This document shows, in pieces, positions 32,747 to 44,737 of a stretch of DNA of 64,000 nt. Numbering within the stretch: position 1 is the first letter of the stretch; the number at the start of each line of letters is the position of its first letter. This DNA comes from Centrapalus pauciflorus (Eukaryota; Streptophyta; Magnoliopsida; Asterales; Asteraceae): positions 62,001 to 126,000 of the forward strand of contig JAANYP010002076.1 of assembly GCA_020465985.1 (NCBI GenBank), read 5' to 3'. The position numbers and the translations under genes are program-made. The notes beneath the pieces were generated by a model. That model had not been told where the DNA came from. It did not search any database and saw only the letters and a list, made by a program, of their open reading frames with translations.

Positions 32747-34164
32747 TTTGGTATCATAGTTCAGGTTTAATCAAACCAAACTCATCATTTACCGATACCA
32801 TCTTATTAGCAATCTACGAATTACGCCAGAAGGTGATTACACAACCATCATCGATACTCAGGAGGCTGAACACAAAGTTCAACCTTCAACCGGCACCGTC
32901 AATACCAGAATAGAAATTCCAAACCAGTAAAGAAAAACCCCAAGAGTACCGAAGAACAAAAACGAAATCGACCCAACAATTTATCAAATTCAGAAAAGCA
33001 GAAAACCCCTATCGCAAATATCATATAGCAAAACCCTAAAAATCAGATTGCAACATCTAGAAAACCCAAAATCAGAAAGATAGAACCTGCTTTCAATAGG
33101 CAATTTCACCGCGAGAAAACCCACAGAAGAAGGCATCACCGTAGGAAACCCTACAGACATATAGTCGCTGCCGAAGGAGTAACCCACGAACAAGAAAAAT
33201 CATAAACCTCAGTAGCCTAACGCCACCATAAATCGCCATCACCGTAAAACCACCATTAGTCACCATAAGAATCCACAACCAACGATTGACTCGAAGATTC
33301 GTAAGCAACAATTAGGGTTCTTACGTTTTCCCCCAAATCAGAAACAATAGAACACCGATCGCAACAAAATCGAGAACTATAGCCATCGTTCAAATATCTC
33401 ATGATTATAGAAAGAGAGTTGCTTCTATACAAACCAAAGGGTTGCAACGATTCATCAAGAACGACGATTGAAAAGAAGAGAGGCGTCGATTCGCAAAAAG
33501 GAGAACAACACCGGTTGAGAAGAGGAAGCCAACGTTTCAATCAGAAACGTTTCAAGTGAAGCATACAAGAAAAAGCGAGGTCTAGACGAAAGGAGCCCAA
33601 GCCCGTGTATTGCATTCAGATCCAAACAACATTAATCAAGCCCAAACAAAAGGTTAGGTATTACTTTTATTTTTAATACCTTGTTTTAATTTTATTTTAG
33701 GAAATAAAATTAGAAAAAAACCTTTAGATTTAATTTTATTATGACGTAAAGAAAATAAATTATAACGTAACTTATAGTTTATTATTGGTTTTAAAATTTT
33801 GTAACGTAACTTATAAAGTTTTAAAGTAGTGATACTTATAAAATTTAACGCACAAAGTATTACTACTCTTTGATATAAATTTTATTTTAAAATTTATAGC
33901 TTTTTCTTAAAATTTTATTCTGTCATTTATTTTTAATTTGTGACAAAATTTTATTTAAGTTCATTTTTATAACTGGCCAATTATAATTTTGAACCAAATA
34001 GGAAAAACAGTTAAAGAGTCAAATAGTTTTAGTCTTAAGGAATAAGCCTAAAACTGAAACCAGAAAATTTAGACTTAAAAGCCTAAATTATTGTATAGAA
34101 AGAAATTTATAATAAAAATTATAGGATTCCATAGAAGAGAGATATAGATTTTGATTATAGTAAA
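32747..34164 (+). other. Cop-D leader with degenerate primer binding site
   Basis: Starts TTTGGTATCATAG, a mutated tRNA-iMet binding site (TGGTATCA then mismatches). About 1.4 kb without a supported gene: A-rich sequence with repeated AAACCC words, then AT-rich DNA up to the gag ATG. Confidence 0.65.
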
Positions 34165-34420
34165 ATGGGTGACAAAACAGGGCAAGAAAATTCTAGAAAT
34201 AATGTAAAGGAGATAGGGATAGTATCTCACTTTACATGTCCTATGTTGAAAACAACAAATTATACCATGTGGGCAACTAGAATGCAAGCGATATTAGAAG
34301 CAAATGATTTGTGGGAGATGATTGAACCACAGGAAACAACTGAGGAAGATCCTAAGAAGGATAAAATGACAATCGCCTATATTTATCAAGCACTTCCAGA
34401 AGACCAATTGTTATATATCT
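34165..34420 (+). pseudogene. gag: Cop-D gag N-terminus, cut by SIRE-E
   Basis: MGDKTGQENSRNN opens the frame; LKTTNYTMWATRMQAILEAN and LWEMIEPQE match the copia gag N-terminal domain. The frame runs into SIRE-E right after DQLLYI and continues in frame at 53474 once the TATCT duplication is removed. Confidence 0.88.
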
Positions 34421-35048
34421 TGTTGGGAAATAAACTAAGTATGTCAAGCTGTTAGTTAGGATTTCTCAAACTGTTAGTTGTATTTCCGTGTAATTACAAT
34501 GTTCAAGTGGCTAGTTCAAGAATCTCGAGCTGCTAGTTTAAAATGTTCAAGCTGCTAGAGATAAAGTTCAAGCTGCTTCATGAGATGATAAAAGAAAGTG
34601 CTATAATCAGGAAGTGATAAAGATATCAAGATTTGAAGATCTACTCAAGGGAAATCGCAGTTTGTTAAGAAAACAAATCAGAAGGTTATAAATAGAGATA
34701 GACTAGGTCTTTCAAATGAAATCGGTGCTCAGTAATTGAAATTGTAATTCGTATTCTGTTTAAGTTTTCTCTAGCCTCTAAGGTTGTAAAACCCATAGAA
34801 TAATTTGTGTTCTTCATCTAATCAAACAGATTAGAGGTTCTTGTAATCAGTGGTTATCAATACAAGAGGTTTTGATATTAATAGTGTTTCAGTCTTACTT
34901 ATTCTGTTCTTACTGTTCTGAAAGTTTTCTTAAAACAAATTAATTGTTATTCCGCAAACTTCTTAATTGGACTTTGATTCAAAACAAGATTATTAGTTTA
35001 ACTCTGATTTATTCAAACTAGTTAATCTTTGGTAATTTGATCCTGTCA
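34421..35048 (+). repeat. 5' LTR of SIRE-E
   Basis: 628 bp, TGTTGGGAAATAAAC to TTTGATCCTGTCA. Carries TATAAATAG at 34687-34695 and about seven copies of a TTCAAGCTGCTAG-like motif at 34438-34575. Confidence 0.95.
34687..34695 (+). promoter_or_regulatory. TATA box in SIRE-E 5' LTR
   Basis: TATAAATAG; the copy in the 3' LTR is at 53108-53116. Confidence 0.6.
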
Positions 35049-35050
35049 AG

Positions 35051-35062
35051 TGGTATCAGAGA
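35051..35062 (+). promoter_or_regulatory. Primer binding site of SIRE-E
   Basis: TGGTATCAGAGA, 2 nt inside the LTR, one base off the plant tRNA-iMet complement. Confidence 0.88.
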
Positions 35063-35135
35063 CACGTTAATTTTGTTTTTAAAGCCAGAAACTTTCATTT
35101 TTTAAATATCTAAATCTTTTACAACTTTTTCTGCA

Positions 35136-37863
35136 ATGGAGTTTGATGGCATCAGTAGTGGATCTGGGCAAGGACTTAAAGTGCCTATGCTCAAACCCAA
35201 TGAGTTCGAGGTGTGGAAACTCAGGATTCAACAGCACATTCAATTTATTGATTATGCCCTACGAGAAGATGTTGAAAATCCTCCTGCAGTTGACCCTGAA
35301 CTAGATGTTGAAGGAAAACCTAAAAGAACACCTCCTAAAACTGAGATTGAAAGGTAGACTAGAATGAATGAAGTCAAAGCTTTCACTATTTTACAAATAG
35401 CTATCCCTAATCCTTAAAACATCAGTTTAAAAAGTTTTATACAGCTCATTCTCTATGGCTTGCTTTAGAGAAAAGATTTGCTGGCAATGCTAGCACAAAA
35501 AGAAATCAAAAAGATCTTCTAAAGCAGCAGTATGAGAATTTTACTGGTGGAAAGAATGAAAACCTTACTCTAATCTTTGATAGGTTTAATAAGTTGATAT
35601 GGGAGTTGGAGAGTGATAAGGTTAGCCTGGACCAAGATGAGGTAAACAAAAAATTCCTCAGGTCTCTTGGTGAAGAGTGGACTGTGTATGCTGCACAGTA
35701 GAGAACAAAGGACACTCTAGATGAAATAGAGTTGGATGATCTCTACAACAGCTTGAGAGTGTTTGAGTCTGAAATAGAGAATAAAAAGAAAACATTTTCT
35801 TATAATCAAAACACTGCTCTATTTTCATCAGCATCTAATGATAAATCAAACTGCTGTGATTCTTTTATAGGTTCTGATGGCAACTCCTCTGAGGTCAACT
35901 ACGAGGCATTTGTTGCATGTGATGGATTGTTTGCCCTCAATCCTGAGGATCTGGAACAAATCCATCCAGATGATCTAGAGGAGATGGATTTAAAATGGCA
36001 ACATGCCATGCTGACAATGAGGGCTAAGAGGTTTCTCAAAAGGATTGGTAGAACAAACTTTCAAGCCAGATCAGAAGGCAAGCCACCCTATGACAAATCA
36101 AGGGTTGAGTGCTTCAAATGTCACAAACTTGGACACTTCGCAGAGTGTGTAGATCACAAATTCAGCAACAGCCAAGAACCCAAAAGACCAGTCAGACACA
36201 ACCTTCACAGGCTCTTGTTTCACAAGAGGACAACGTTTTTTACTGCAGTGACCAGACAGAAGAAGAGTATCAGAATCAAGCTCTCATGGCAGAAACTACA
36301 AGTGCCACTTCCACTAATTTACCATCTGAGGTAAATGCTAAACTCTGCTCCCAAGCATGCAAAAATATGGTTAAAAGTGCAGAGACCATAGTTAAAGCAT
36401 GTGTAAAACTCTAGCTAAGATGGAAGAAAGGATGTATGAGTATATGCAGGCAATAGAGGATCTTGGAAAACTGATCAATGACTATAAAGATAATGACATT
36501 TAGATGGAACATGATAGGATATATCATAAGTGGGAGAAAAGGGAACTTGAAGAGAAGATAGAGACCCTTAATAAGAAACTAGAAGAGGCTGAACAAAGGT
36601 TGCTGGAAGCTAACAAAAAAGTAGAAAGTATAAACATTGATATAGGTACCTTCAAGTTAGCCAACCAGAAGTTAGAACACCTAATGGAAGTTCAGTTCAA
36701 AGATACGGTAAAGTCACAACTAAATCCCAAGGAAGGAATAGGATACAATGCCACCCCACCTCCTTATAATAAGAAATACATTCATCCTATGAGTGAAGTT
36801 GCTGATAGGCTTGTAAATGAACCCCTAGATGAGAAGGTGAAGACTGTAGATCCTGTCCTTGAGGATTAGCCTGAGTTGGTAGATGGACTGTTTACTGATG
36901 CAGACAGAGATGATGAGGAAGAAGAGGGTAATCCTAAAACCATGAGTGTACCCATAGTAACCCCAGTTTCTAACCCTATTAAGGGTAATACATCCAACAG
37001 AGAGAGTAAGGGTGTTATTAGAACCAACAACATGAAGAGTAAGCCTATCAGTTTGAAAGGTAAAGAGAAGATAAGTGAACACATACATGCTTCAAATGTC
37101 TCTCTACCTTCTAACTGTAATTTTGCATCTTCTTCTAAAGCAGGTAAAAACGGTAAAAATGTTCCAGTGTGCACATGCCAAAAGCATGGTGTACAAAAGT
37201 TCCCTAAACAGCAGTAGGTGAGGGAAAATCAAAGGAACAAGAATCAGTTCTGGTTCTTCAATCAAAACAATCAAAAGATGTTTTCACTGTGGCAGGAAAA
37301 ACCATTTAGCCAAACACTGTCTTTAAAACCCACTTTTGAAAGGCCAACTATTTTTCAAAAACAATCTATTTTACAAAAAGCCAAAAGTTTTAAAGTCTTC
37401 AAAACCTGCCACACCAGTTCCAAAGCACACAGTTGATCACAGATTTGTAAAGGTCAACAAAAAGTAGCCTGTACTAAGAAAACAAGCTTTAAATAAACCT
37501 AAACAGAGTGTGAAACAGGCATGGTGTGTTAAAGGCAAAAACACAGTTCCAACTGCTTATGTAAAATCTAGAACTGTTAAGCCAAAAGTTGGAACTGGTG
37601 GTGTAAAATCTGAAACTATTAACGGCCAAGATATAGTTCCAACTGCTAAGGCAAAATCTGGAGCTGTTAGTGCATCATCTGAGACTGTTAAAGCAACAGT
37701 TGGAGAGAACAAGTGGAAACCTCATGTTATAACTAAATACTCATCACAGAATCCACCAGTGGACCTTACTAAGTTTAAAAAGACACAAACTGTATTTAGT
37801 TATGTTACTGCACATGATCAACCCAAAACCAGCTCGGTTTGGGTTTACTCCACTACTAACTGA
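35136..37863 (+). pseudogene. gag: SIRE-E gag, multiply broken
   Basis: Starts MEFDGISSGSGQGLKVPMLK and keeps the N-terminal copia gag domain (FEVWKLRIQQHI). Stops and shifts split the rest. 35732-36334 has DLEEMDLKWQHAMLTMRAKRFLKRIGR, the same block as in SIRE-A gag, and a knuckle CFKCHKLGHFAEC lacking one residue. 36504-36869 is a coiled coil (KWEKRELEEKIETLNKKLEE), again as in SIRE-A. 37510-37863 is a basic tail with repeated PTA.VKS words, ending in TGA. Overall layout equals the SIRE-A gag, so the two elements belong to the same lineage. Confidence 0.88.
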
Positions 37864-37872
37864 GCTTTTATT

Positions 37873-37879
37873 TGTGCAG
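37873..37879 (+). promoter_or_regulatory. Splice-acceptor-like TGTGCAG between gag stop and pol of SIRE-E
   Basis: The gag stop TGA at 37861-37863 is followed by GCTTTTATT and TGTGCAG, then the protease frame. Placement equals 7868-7874 in SIRE-A although pol here is in a different frame from gag. Confidence 0.4.
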
Positions 37880-39628
37880 GGCAACCACAGGAACCAATAT
37901 AAGACAAGATGGCATGTGGACAGTGGCTGCTCTAGGCACATGACAGGCAATTTTAAGTGCTTGTCAAATTTCAAAAGCTTTGAAGGAGGATATGTTGCAA
38001 TTGGAGGAAACTTCAAAGGAGGTTAGGTGACAGGTAAAGGTACTGTCAAAGCAGGAAACATGACTTTTAATGATGTATTGTATGTTGAACAACTGAAGTA
38101 TAATTTACTAAGTGTATCTCAAGTATGTGACAAAAGGAATGTTGTTCTGTTCACAGACTCTGAGTGCATTGTCATATCCAAAGATTTTTAAATACCTGAA
38201 GATCTTATTTTACTTAAAACACCAAGAAAGGACAATGTATACTGTTTGGACACTGAAAAGTTATCTTCTTCAAATACTTTAAGCTGTTTAATATCCAAAG
38301 CATTAACTAATGAGTCTGCACTTTGGCACAGAAGGATCTGTCACATGAACTTTAGATGTATGAATGCTTTAGCCAAAAATAATTTTTAAGAGGTTTACCA
38401 CAAAAGGAGTTCATATGTGATGATCATTGTGTAGCTTGCCTCAAAGGCAAGCAACACAAAACTTCTTATAAGGCCAAAGAAGTAACCATCTCAACTGCAT
38501 TACAACTCCTGCATATGGATCTTTTTGGTCCAACATCTGTTTTGAGTTTGGATAAAAGAGCTTACTGTTTAGTCATTGTTCATGATTTCACCAGGTTTAC
38601 ATGAGTCTATTTTCTTAGGACTAAGGATGAGACTGCTGAGTTAGTTTAATCCTTTATTCTAAAAATTGAAAACCAATCTAACTTAAAAGCAAAGGTGATC
38701 AGGTCTGACAATGGAACTGAGTTTAAAAATTATGAACTAAACAATTTCCGTGAGTCAATAGGAATTGGAAAACAGTATAGTGCACCTAAAACACCACAAC
38801 AAAATGGGGTAGCTAAAAGGAAGAATAGAACATTAATAGAAGCTGATAGGAGCATGCTAGCTGACTCCAAATTGCATTTGAATTTTTGGGCAGAGGCAGT
38901 TAATACAGCCTGTTATGTTCTAAATAGGGTCCAAGTTGTCCAGTCACAAGAGAAAACTCCATATGAGTTGTTTCACCTAGGATTCCCTTAGTTAACTTTC
39001 TCAAACCCTTTGGTTGTCCATGCACTATCCTGTATACTAAAACTCACTTAGGTAAGTTTGAGAGTAAGTCTGAGGAAGGATTCTTTGTAGGATACTCGAC
39101 ACAGAGCAAAGCTTATAGAGTTTATAACAGTGTATCTAAAATTGTTGAAGAAAGTGTCAATGTTGAGTTTAATGAAAACACTGCAAATGTTAAAGGCACT
39201 TATCCTGATTGGTTGTTTGATTTAGATTCACTAACAAATTCTCTGAGTTTTGATGAGTATTCTGTAGGAACAGTTGGAACCAATGCTCAAAATGGTAGCA
39301 CAAATTCTCATGCTGCTAGTACAAATTCTCATGTTGCCAGCACAAAAGTTCAGACTGTTGGCACAGAGACTCAAACTGTTGAAGATTCTGATAGTTGGGA
39401 TGAATACACCATTCTACCACTTCTTACTTGTGACCAACCTGGGGTCCTGGATGATCAAGAAGACAGAAGTCCAGAGTTTGAGGTACTAGTCCCACATCCT
39501 GAAGTAACAGTTCCACAAAACAGGGAAGCAGTCCCAACTCCAGATCAAACTGTTACTCTTGAAGCAGAATCATCAAGTTGTGCAGAAGGTGATGACACCA
39601 ACCTAGGAAGCACAATTCAGGTAGAAAG
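37880..39628 (+). pseudogene. pol: SIRE-E protease and integrase remnant
   Basis: Protease motif WHVDSGCSRHMTG near 37913 and a gag-pre-integrase zinc site around 38325-38450. Integrase core follows (LHMDLFGP near 38515, RSDNGTEF near 38700). The catalytic Glu position reads GVAKRKNRTLIEA near 38810, Glu changed to Lys, which would abolish integration. 39213-39628 is the linker to RT with TNSHAAS/TNSHVAS repeats. Several stops and shifts. The frame is cut by Gyp-F inside codons for QVES and resumes at 49351. Confidence 0.88.
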
Positions 39629-39836
39629 TGTAACAACCTAACTTTTAGCCAAACATGTAATAATTGATTTTGAGATAATAATGTAATTTTATTACGTTAT
39701 TTATGTTGCAATTTAATTAACTATGATATTATAAAATTAAATTATATTTATGTTATGAATTATTAAAGATGATTAAATAAAAAGACATATAAGATACAAA
39801 AGTTTAGTGGGTTAAATTCAAATATGACCAATTTGA

Positions 39837-39846
39837 TATATAAAAA
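39837..39846 (+). promoter_or_regulatory. TATA box in Gyp-F 5' LTR
   Basis: TATATAAAAA with CTCTCTCTCT about 50 bp downstream. Confidence 0.55.
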
Positions 39847-40427
39847 CAAAAATTAATGATCATTTAAGATCATTACACCAAAACACACTCTCTCTCTCTA
39901 ATATCTCTCTAAGCCTACGGCTTCTCAACAAAAATCATCAAGAATTAATTGCAATCAATTGAAGATTCAAGACAATTGAAGTTACAGTTATCATCAATCA
40001 ATTGGAATCAACAAAGATTAGAGGTAATTTCTTGAGCATTGGTTCGGTTTTATTAAAAACCGAAACCAAAGATTTAAAATATGAAATTTGATGTTTGCAT
40101 GTGTAAGATTTTAGTAGATAATCATGTAATGAAGTTAATAAATCTTAAAGAAACAAAAATTATGAGTTGGATTGTCCAAAATGAATATAAATCTGAATTT
40201 TTGAAGAAATAAGTGTTCTTGACAAAAATGGTCATTTTTGGATGATCTTGATCATATTATGATGTTATTAATAGGAAAAATAGTATAAAATTAACCCAAA
40301 TATGATAATATATCAACATATTACATTGCATGTCAATTATAAATGAGTTTAGTGAAATTTGATAAAAAAATCCGTATGAAAATAAGTTTGAACATGAAGA
40401 ACAAATTCTGGAAATTATGAACATGAA

Positions 40428-40718
40428 GGATCCGAATTCGGTTAAGTCCGAATTTGGATGTAAGTCCATTTCGGATGAAACCATTTTCGGATAGTCCTAA
40501 TTCGGTTCAAATGTCCCATTTCGGATCCCATATTTCGGACCTATGCTTCGGATCTTGTTTGATCCGAAATCAATTGTTATATTTCGGATGGTCACTTCGG
40601 TTAGTACTAGTTCGGGTTGGTCATTGGTCCGAATCCGGGTGACTGATCCGGATTAGTCTGAATCCGGGTGCCGGATCCGGATAAATCCGAATCCGACTGA
40701 TCCGAATCCGGGAGATCC
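40428..40718. repeat. TCCGAA / TTCGGA motif array in Gyp-F 5' LTR
   Basis: About 16 occurrences of CCGAA or TTCGG cores in 290 bp, mostly as GATCCGAAT, ATTTCGGAT or ATCCGGAT, in both orientations. Confidence 0.85.
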
Positions 40719-42019
40719 AAAACCAAATACTTTATTTTGATAAGAACTAAAGGTCAACAAAGCAACATGATATATATTTATATATATATATCTTTTGAGA
40801 ATTCAATGAAACCAAGGAAATGAACAAATGAAAAAATTAATGAATTATCAGTTATCAGAATCAGATAAAATAAAGATAAAAGATGATGATATTGACATGA
40901 GATTTATATGATATAATTCTGGACAGGTTCAGTGAAATTCTGAACATTTATTTAAAGATTTAAAAGCGGGCCAGTGATTTGAATTGACAGAGAACAGATT
41001 GACAAAGATAAAATCCTGAGATAACCAAGGTGGCAGATCTTACATCTGTTTGATAAAGACCCCAGACTTGTGAGTTATAGATATTCAGATTTAACATGCT
41101 TGAATTTCCGGTTGAGACATATTGTTGATGTTAGATTTATTTGACATTCATATTATCAGCTGGATTGTGACCTGTGCACACCATGGTTGGGTGTTGCCCA
41201 GTGGATCATGATAGCTATTTGACTTATCACTTCATATGATATTGCATTTACAGTTCATTTCTGACATTGCTTTGAGATTATTGCTATCATGACTTGATTA
41301 TGTATGCTTCATCATTGCATATAACTTGACATATTGATTCAGCTTGATTAGCCTTGTTGGTGTATTATTCTAGACCTGGCTATTTCACCAGTTCTACTGA
41401 ATTTGGTAATGACCTCCGATGTTCCGCCACGTTGATTTACTGGTAGCTAGCCCAGTATGTGGCTGATTCCCACGATTTAAGCGTGAGCGTGGCTTGAGCA
41501 TCATCCGACTCTATTACTTCTATGTCTCAATCATGAGTGGTTGTAGCGGCAGCCTTGACATATCACGCTAGACATATGATGATCCGCTTGACCATGCATG
41601 TTAATTTGAAAATCTATTTGCTCACTAAGCATTTCTTACAGTTGCTACATTAACATTTTACAGGAAAAGATAAAGGAAAGTCGCCTGCTGGACCTAGTAC
41701 TTAGGTCATACAAGAATCAAGTGAAGTTTTTCATAGACGTCTACTCAGCAAACAATTTTGGTACAGATTGGATGATGATATTGTGGTGTTCTGGGTAGAT
41801 TTATCTTGACTGTGTGATGACATGAACTAGATTAGATAGTACCCTTTATAAGTTTAATTTAAAAACCGTAAACTGTATTAAACTTAATCCTAATATGTTT
41901 GTGCTGTAATATTATAATTCCGCAATATATTACTCTATCTTAGTTAAGGTTGATATCGTATTACATGATGTGGGACCTAGACTCTAAGGACTGCCCCGTA
42001 GGGGGAGGTCTTCACAGGA

Positions 42020-42031
42020 TGGTATCAGAGC
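42020..42031 (+). promoter_or_regulatory. Primer binding site of Gyp-F
   Basis: TGGTATCAGAGC, 3 nt inside the LTR, perfect tRNA-iMet match. Confidence 0.95.
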
Positions 42032-42213
42032 CCATAGTTTGAGTGAATCAAGTATTACGTGAGTATACTTGGTCTCAAACTGAAGCAATACATATGTATC
42101 AATCGTTTAGGTGGTTTGAACTGAGATAGGATGTACAGACTGTTAGGATGGGAAAAAGGGTACATAGATCTAACTCTATAAACTGATAGTTAAATGATTT
42201 TAATTTTCAGTTA

Positions 42214-43400
42214 AGATGTCAGGATCAGGATCAGGATCAGGTGACGTACCAAACAACATGACCCCACAAACAGATGTTTGAAATGATGCAACAGTTATTA
42301 GCCCAACACTCTGAACAACAAAATAAGATTATGCAAGAATAGTTTCAGGCCAAAGATGAGGCCGAAACTAAGAGACGTGAAGATAAAAGGAATAAGAGAA
42401 AAGAAAAGCAAATCCAGAATGAGGAATCTGATTCTGATAACTCTACCCCTGAAACCCAAATTGCTCAGCCAAAAGGCTGCAAATTTAAAGATTTTAAAGC
42501 AAGCGGTGCCCTTAACTTTGAGGGTACAGTGAATCCAATTCAGACGATGGATTGGATCAGCCATACCGAAGAGATTTTCAGAATCTCTGACTGCTTAGAT
42601 TCAAAGAAAGTGAGCTATGCGTCTGCGTTGTTTGTCGGAGCTGCCCGTGCCTGGTGGAAGACTCAGAGGAGCTTATATGGAGAAGAGGTGATACAGACTT
42701 TAGAGTGGAATCAATTCTTAGACATGTTTAACGTGAAGTATTGTCCGATCGACCAACAAGATAAGATGGAAGTCCAATTGATGCAGCTGACCCAAGGAAC
42801 TAAGACTATAGATGAGTACGAGCATGAATTCTCGCGGCTTTGTGGCTACTCCTCGTATCAAGTAGCTACTAAAGAAAGGAAGATGAATAGATTCCGTGGA
42901 GGACTCAACCCGAGATACCGACATCCGATGAGTGCGATAAAATACAAGAGTCACTTAGAAATGGTTGAAGCAGCTAGACAGATCGAGAGGGGTTATTTAG
43001 AGTACGACGATTAGCTTTATGCTCCATCAGCAAACCCGACATGTCCTTCTCCACCGAAGAAGCAAAGATTCGGTAGATTTTTCAAGACGAACCAATCTCA
43101 GTCTCAACAGCCACAGCAGTATAGTTCACAGTCGAAAGTCCAAGCGTATTCACTAACGAATGAGCCACGATTCTGCAAGAGATGCAGAAAATTACACATG
43201 GGATTTTGCAATCCAGATGATGTCACATGCTTTGCTTGCAACAGAATCGGTCACAGCAGTGAAGAGTGTCCACAGCAAGGACGCGGATGTGCGAAATGCA
43301 GGAAGAGAGGACACTTCATATATCAGTGTCGCAGCGGGCAACGAGGACAGTCGCAGTCATCAGCTGGAGGATCTACGATGAAGAGTTCAGCTGCTACTCC
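42214..43400 (+). pseudogene. gag: Gyp-F gag with three zinc knuckles
   Basis: Starts MSGSGSGSGDVPNNMTPQ; a 1-nt insertion near 42276 and a TAG near 42341 break the N-terminus. The gag domain (42529-43014: EEIFRISDCLDSKKVSYASA, EYEHEFSRLCGYSS) is open. The knuckles follow at about 43170-43330: a short CKRCRKLHMGFC (CX2CX3HX3C) and two standard ones, CFACNRIGHSSEEC and CAKCRKRGHFIYQC. A TAG after EYDD (43012-43014) separates gag domain and knuckles. Layout equals Gyp-B. Confidence 0.9.
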
Positions 43401-44652
43401 AACCGCAAGGACTCGAGCATTTCAGATAACAGCAGAAGAAGTAAGAGAAACTCCTGACGTAGTTACCGGTACGTTCATGCTTAGCTCAATCCCTGCTCGC
43501 GTATTATTTGATTATGGTGCTAGTCGTTCCTTTACATCGACTTCTTTCGCACAAAGATTATCCAAATCTCCATCGAAGCTTCCCGTAGTACTTGACATTG
43601 AGACGGCCAGTAACAGTTACGTTATGGCTGATTCCGTATACCGAAATTGTACTCTGCTTGTTGACAATATCGTGTTCAACCTTGACCTTATCCCGATTCC
43701 GTTGAAAGAGTTTGACGTCATTATCGGCATGGACTGGCTAATGAATAACGAGGCTACGATTATCTGCAATCGGCGAATCATCAGAATTAGGTCTTCAGAC
43801 GGTCGAGCATTGGAAATCAAAGGCGAGAAGCGAAAAGGTGCTCACTGCTTCATTTCAGTTGAAAAAGCCCATAAATATCTATCTAAGGGTCATCAATCTT
43901 ACATATGCTATGTCTCATCTGAATCTAACTCTGAAGTCCAAAAGAAATCTCTAGCTGATATCCCTATCGTCTGTGAGTTCTCAGACGTATTTCCTGATGA
44001 TATTTCTGGAGTGCCACCAGAACGTCAAGTCGAATTCGGCATTGACTTAGTTCCTGGTGCGGCTCCCATTGCCAAAGCTCCCTACAGACTTGCACCTGCA
44101 GAAATGCAGGAAATGTGAAAGCAGTTGCAAGAGCTGTTAGAGAAGGGATTTATCTGACCGAGTTCATCTCCATGGGGTGCACCTGTCTTATTCGTTAAGA
44201 AGAAAGACGGAACTTTTCGTATGTGCATCGACTACCGCGAGTTGAACAAAGTCACTATAAAGAATTAGTATCCTTTGCCCAGGATTGATGATTTATTCGA
44301 TTAGCTTCAAGGAGCAAGTTATTTCTCCAAGATTGATCTTCGTTCTGGGTATCATCAGCTGAAAGTAAGAGATGAGGATGTTCCAAAAACAGCCTTCCGA
44401 ACAAGATACTGTCATTACGAATTTCTCGTGATGCCGTTCGGTTTAACAAATGCACCAGCGGCGTTCATGGATCTCATGAATCGCGTGTGCAGACCGATGC
44501 TAGATAAATCAGTTATCGTATTCATAGACGATATTCTGATTTACTCCAAAACGGAGGCTGATCATGCTATTCATTTGCGGCAATTGCTAGAGTTACTGAG
44601 AAAAGAAAGACTCTACGCAAAATTCTCTAAGTGCGAATTCTGGCTCAGACAT
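43401..44652 (+). pseudogene. pol: Gyp-F protease and reverse transcriptase, first part
   Basis: Protease motif LFDYGASRSFTS near 43508 has Tyr in place of the usual Ser after the catalytic Asp. RT follows: SSPWGAPVLFVKKKDG, CIDYRELNK, YFSKIDLRSGYHQLKV and the catalytic FIDDIL box near 44525. Stops at 44116, 44155, about 44266 and about 44304 break it; at least two (44155 and 44304) fit C-to-T change of CGA or CAG. Ends at the intron-like insert at 44653, after CEFWLRH. Confidence 0.9.
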
Positions 44653-44737
44653 GTATGATCTTATATTGTCTTGAGCTATTCTTTAAGCATTCTTTGATTG
44701 AATAAAAACTTGAAACTCTACATGGTTACTTTTATAG
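44653..44737 (+). other. Intron-like 85-nt GT-AG insertion in Gyp-F reverse transcriptase
   Basis: Starts GTATGATC and ends TTACTTTTATAG; AT-rich. Before it the frame reads CEFWLRH, after it IQFLGHVVSG. Gyp-B reads CEFWLQQIQFLGHVIS without any insert. 85 is not a multiple of 3, so exact removal restores frame. The insert could equally be placed as TGTATG..TATA between CA and G, which would give Q instead of H at the junction. Confidence 0.7.

Larger units (their letters stand above)
39629..42016 (+). repeat. 5' LTR of Gyp-F
   Basis: 2388 bp, TGTAACAACC to GGTCTTCACA. TATA box at 39837-39846 (TATATAAAAA), followed by a CT-rich stretch. Contains the TCCGAA/TTCGGA array at 40428-40718. No gene supported. 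Confidence 0.96.

Noticed and set aside
33093..33540. Minus-strand frames of 72 and 94 codons in the Cop-D leader
   Set aside because: Overlapping short frames in an untranslated leader; no motif and no continuation.
40454..40642. 62-codon frame conserved at 47771-47959
   Set aside because: It is the TCCGAA/TTCGGA array inside the two Gyp-F LTRs; conservation reflects LTR identity.
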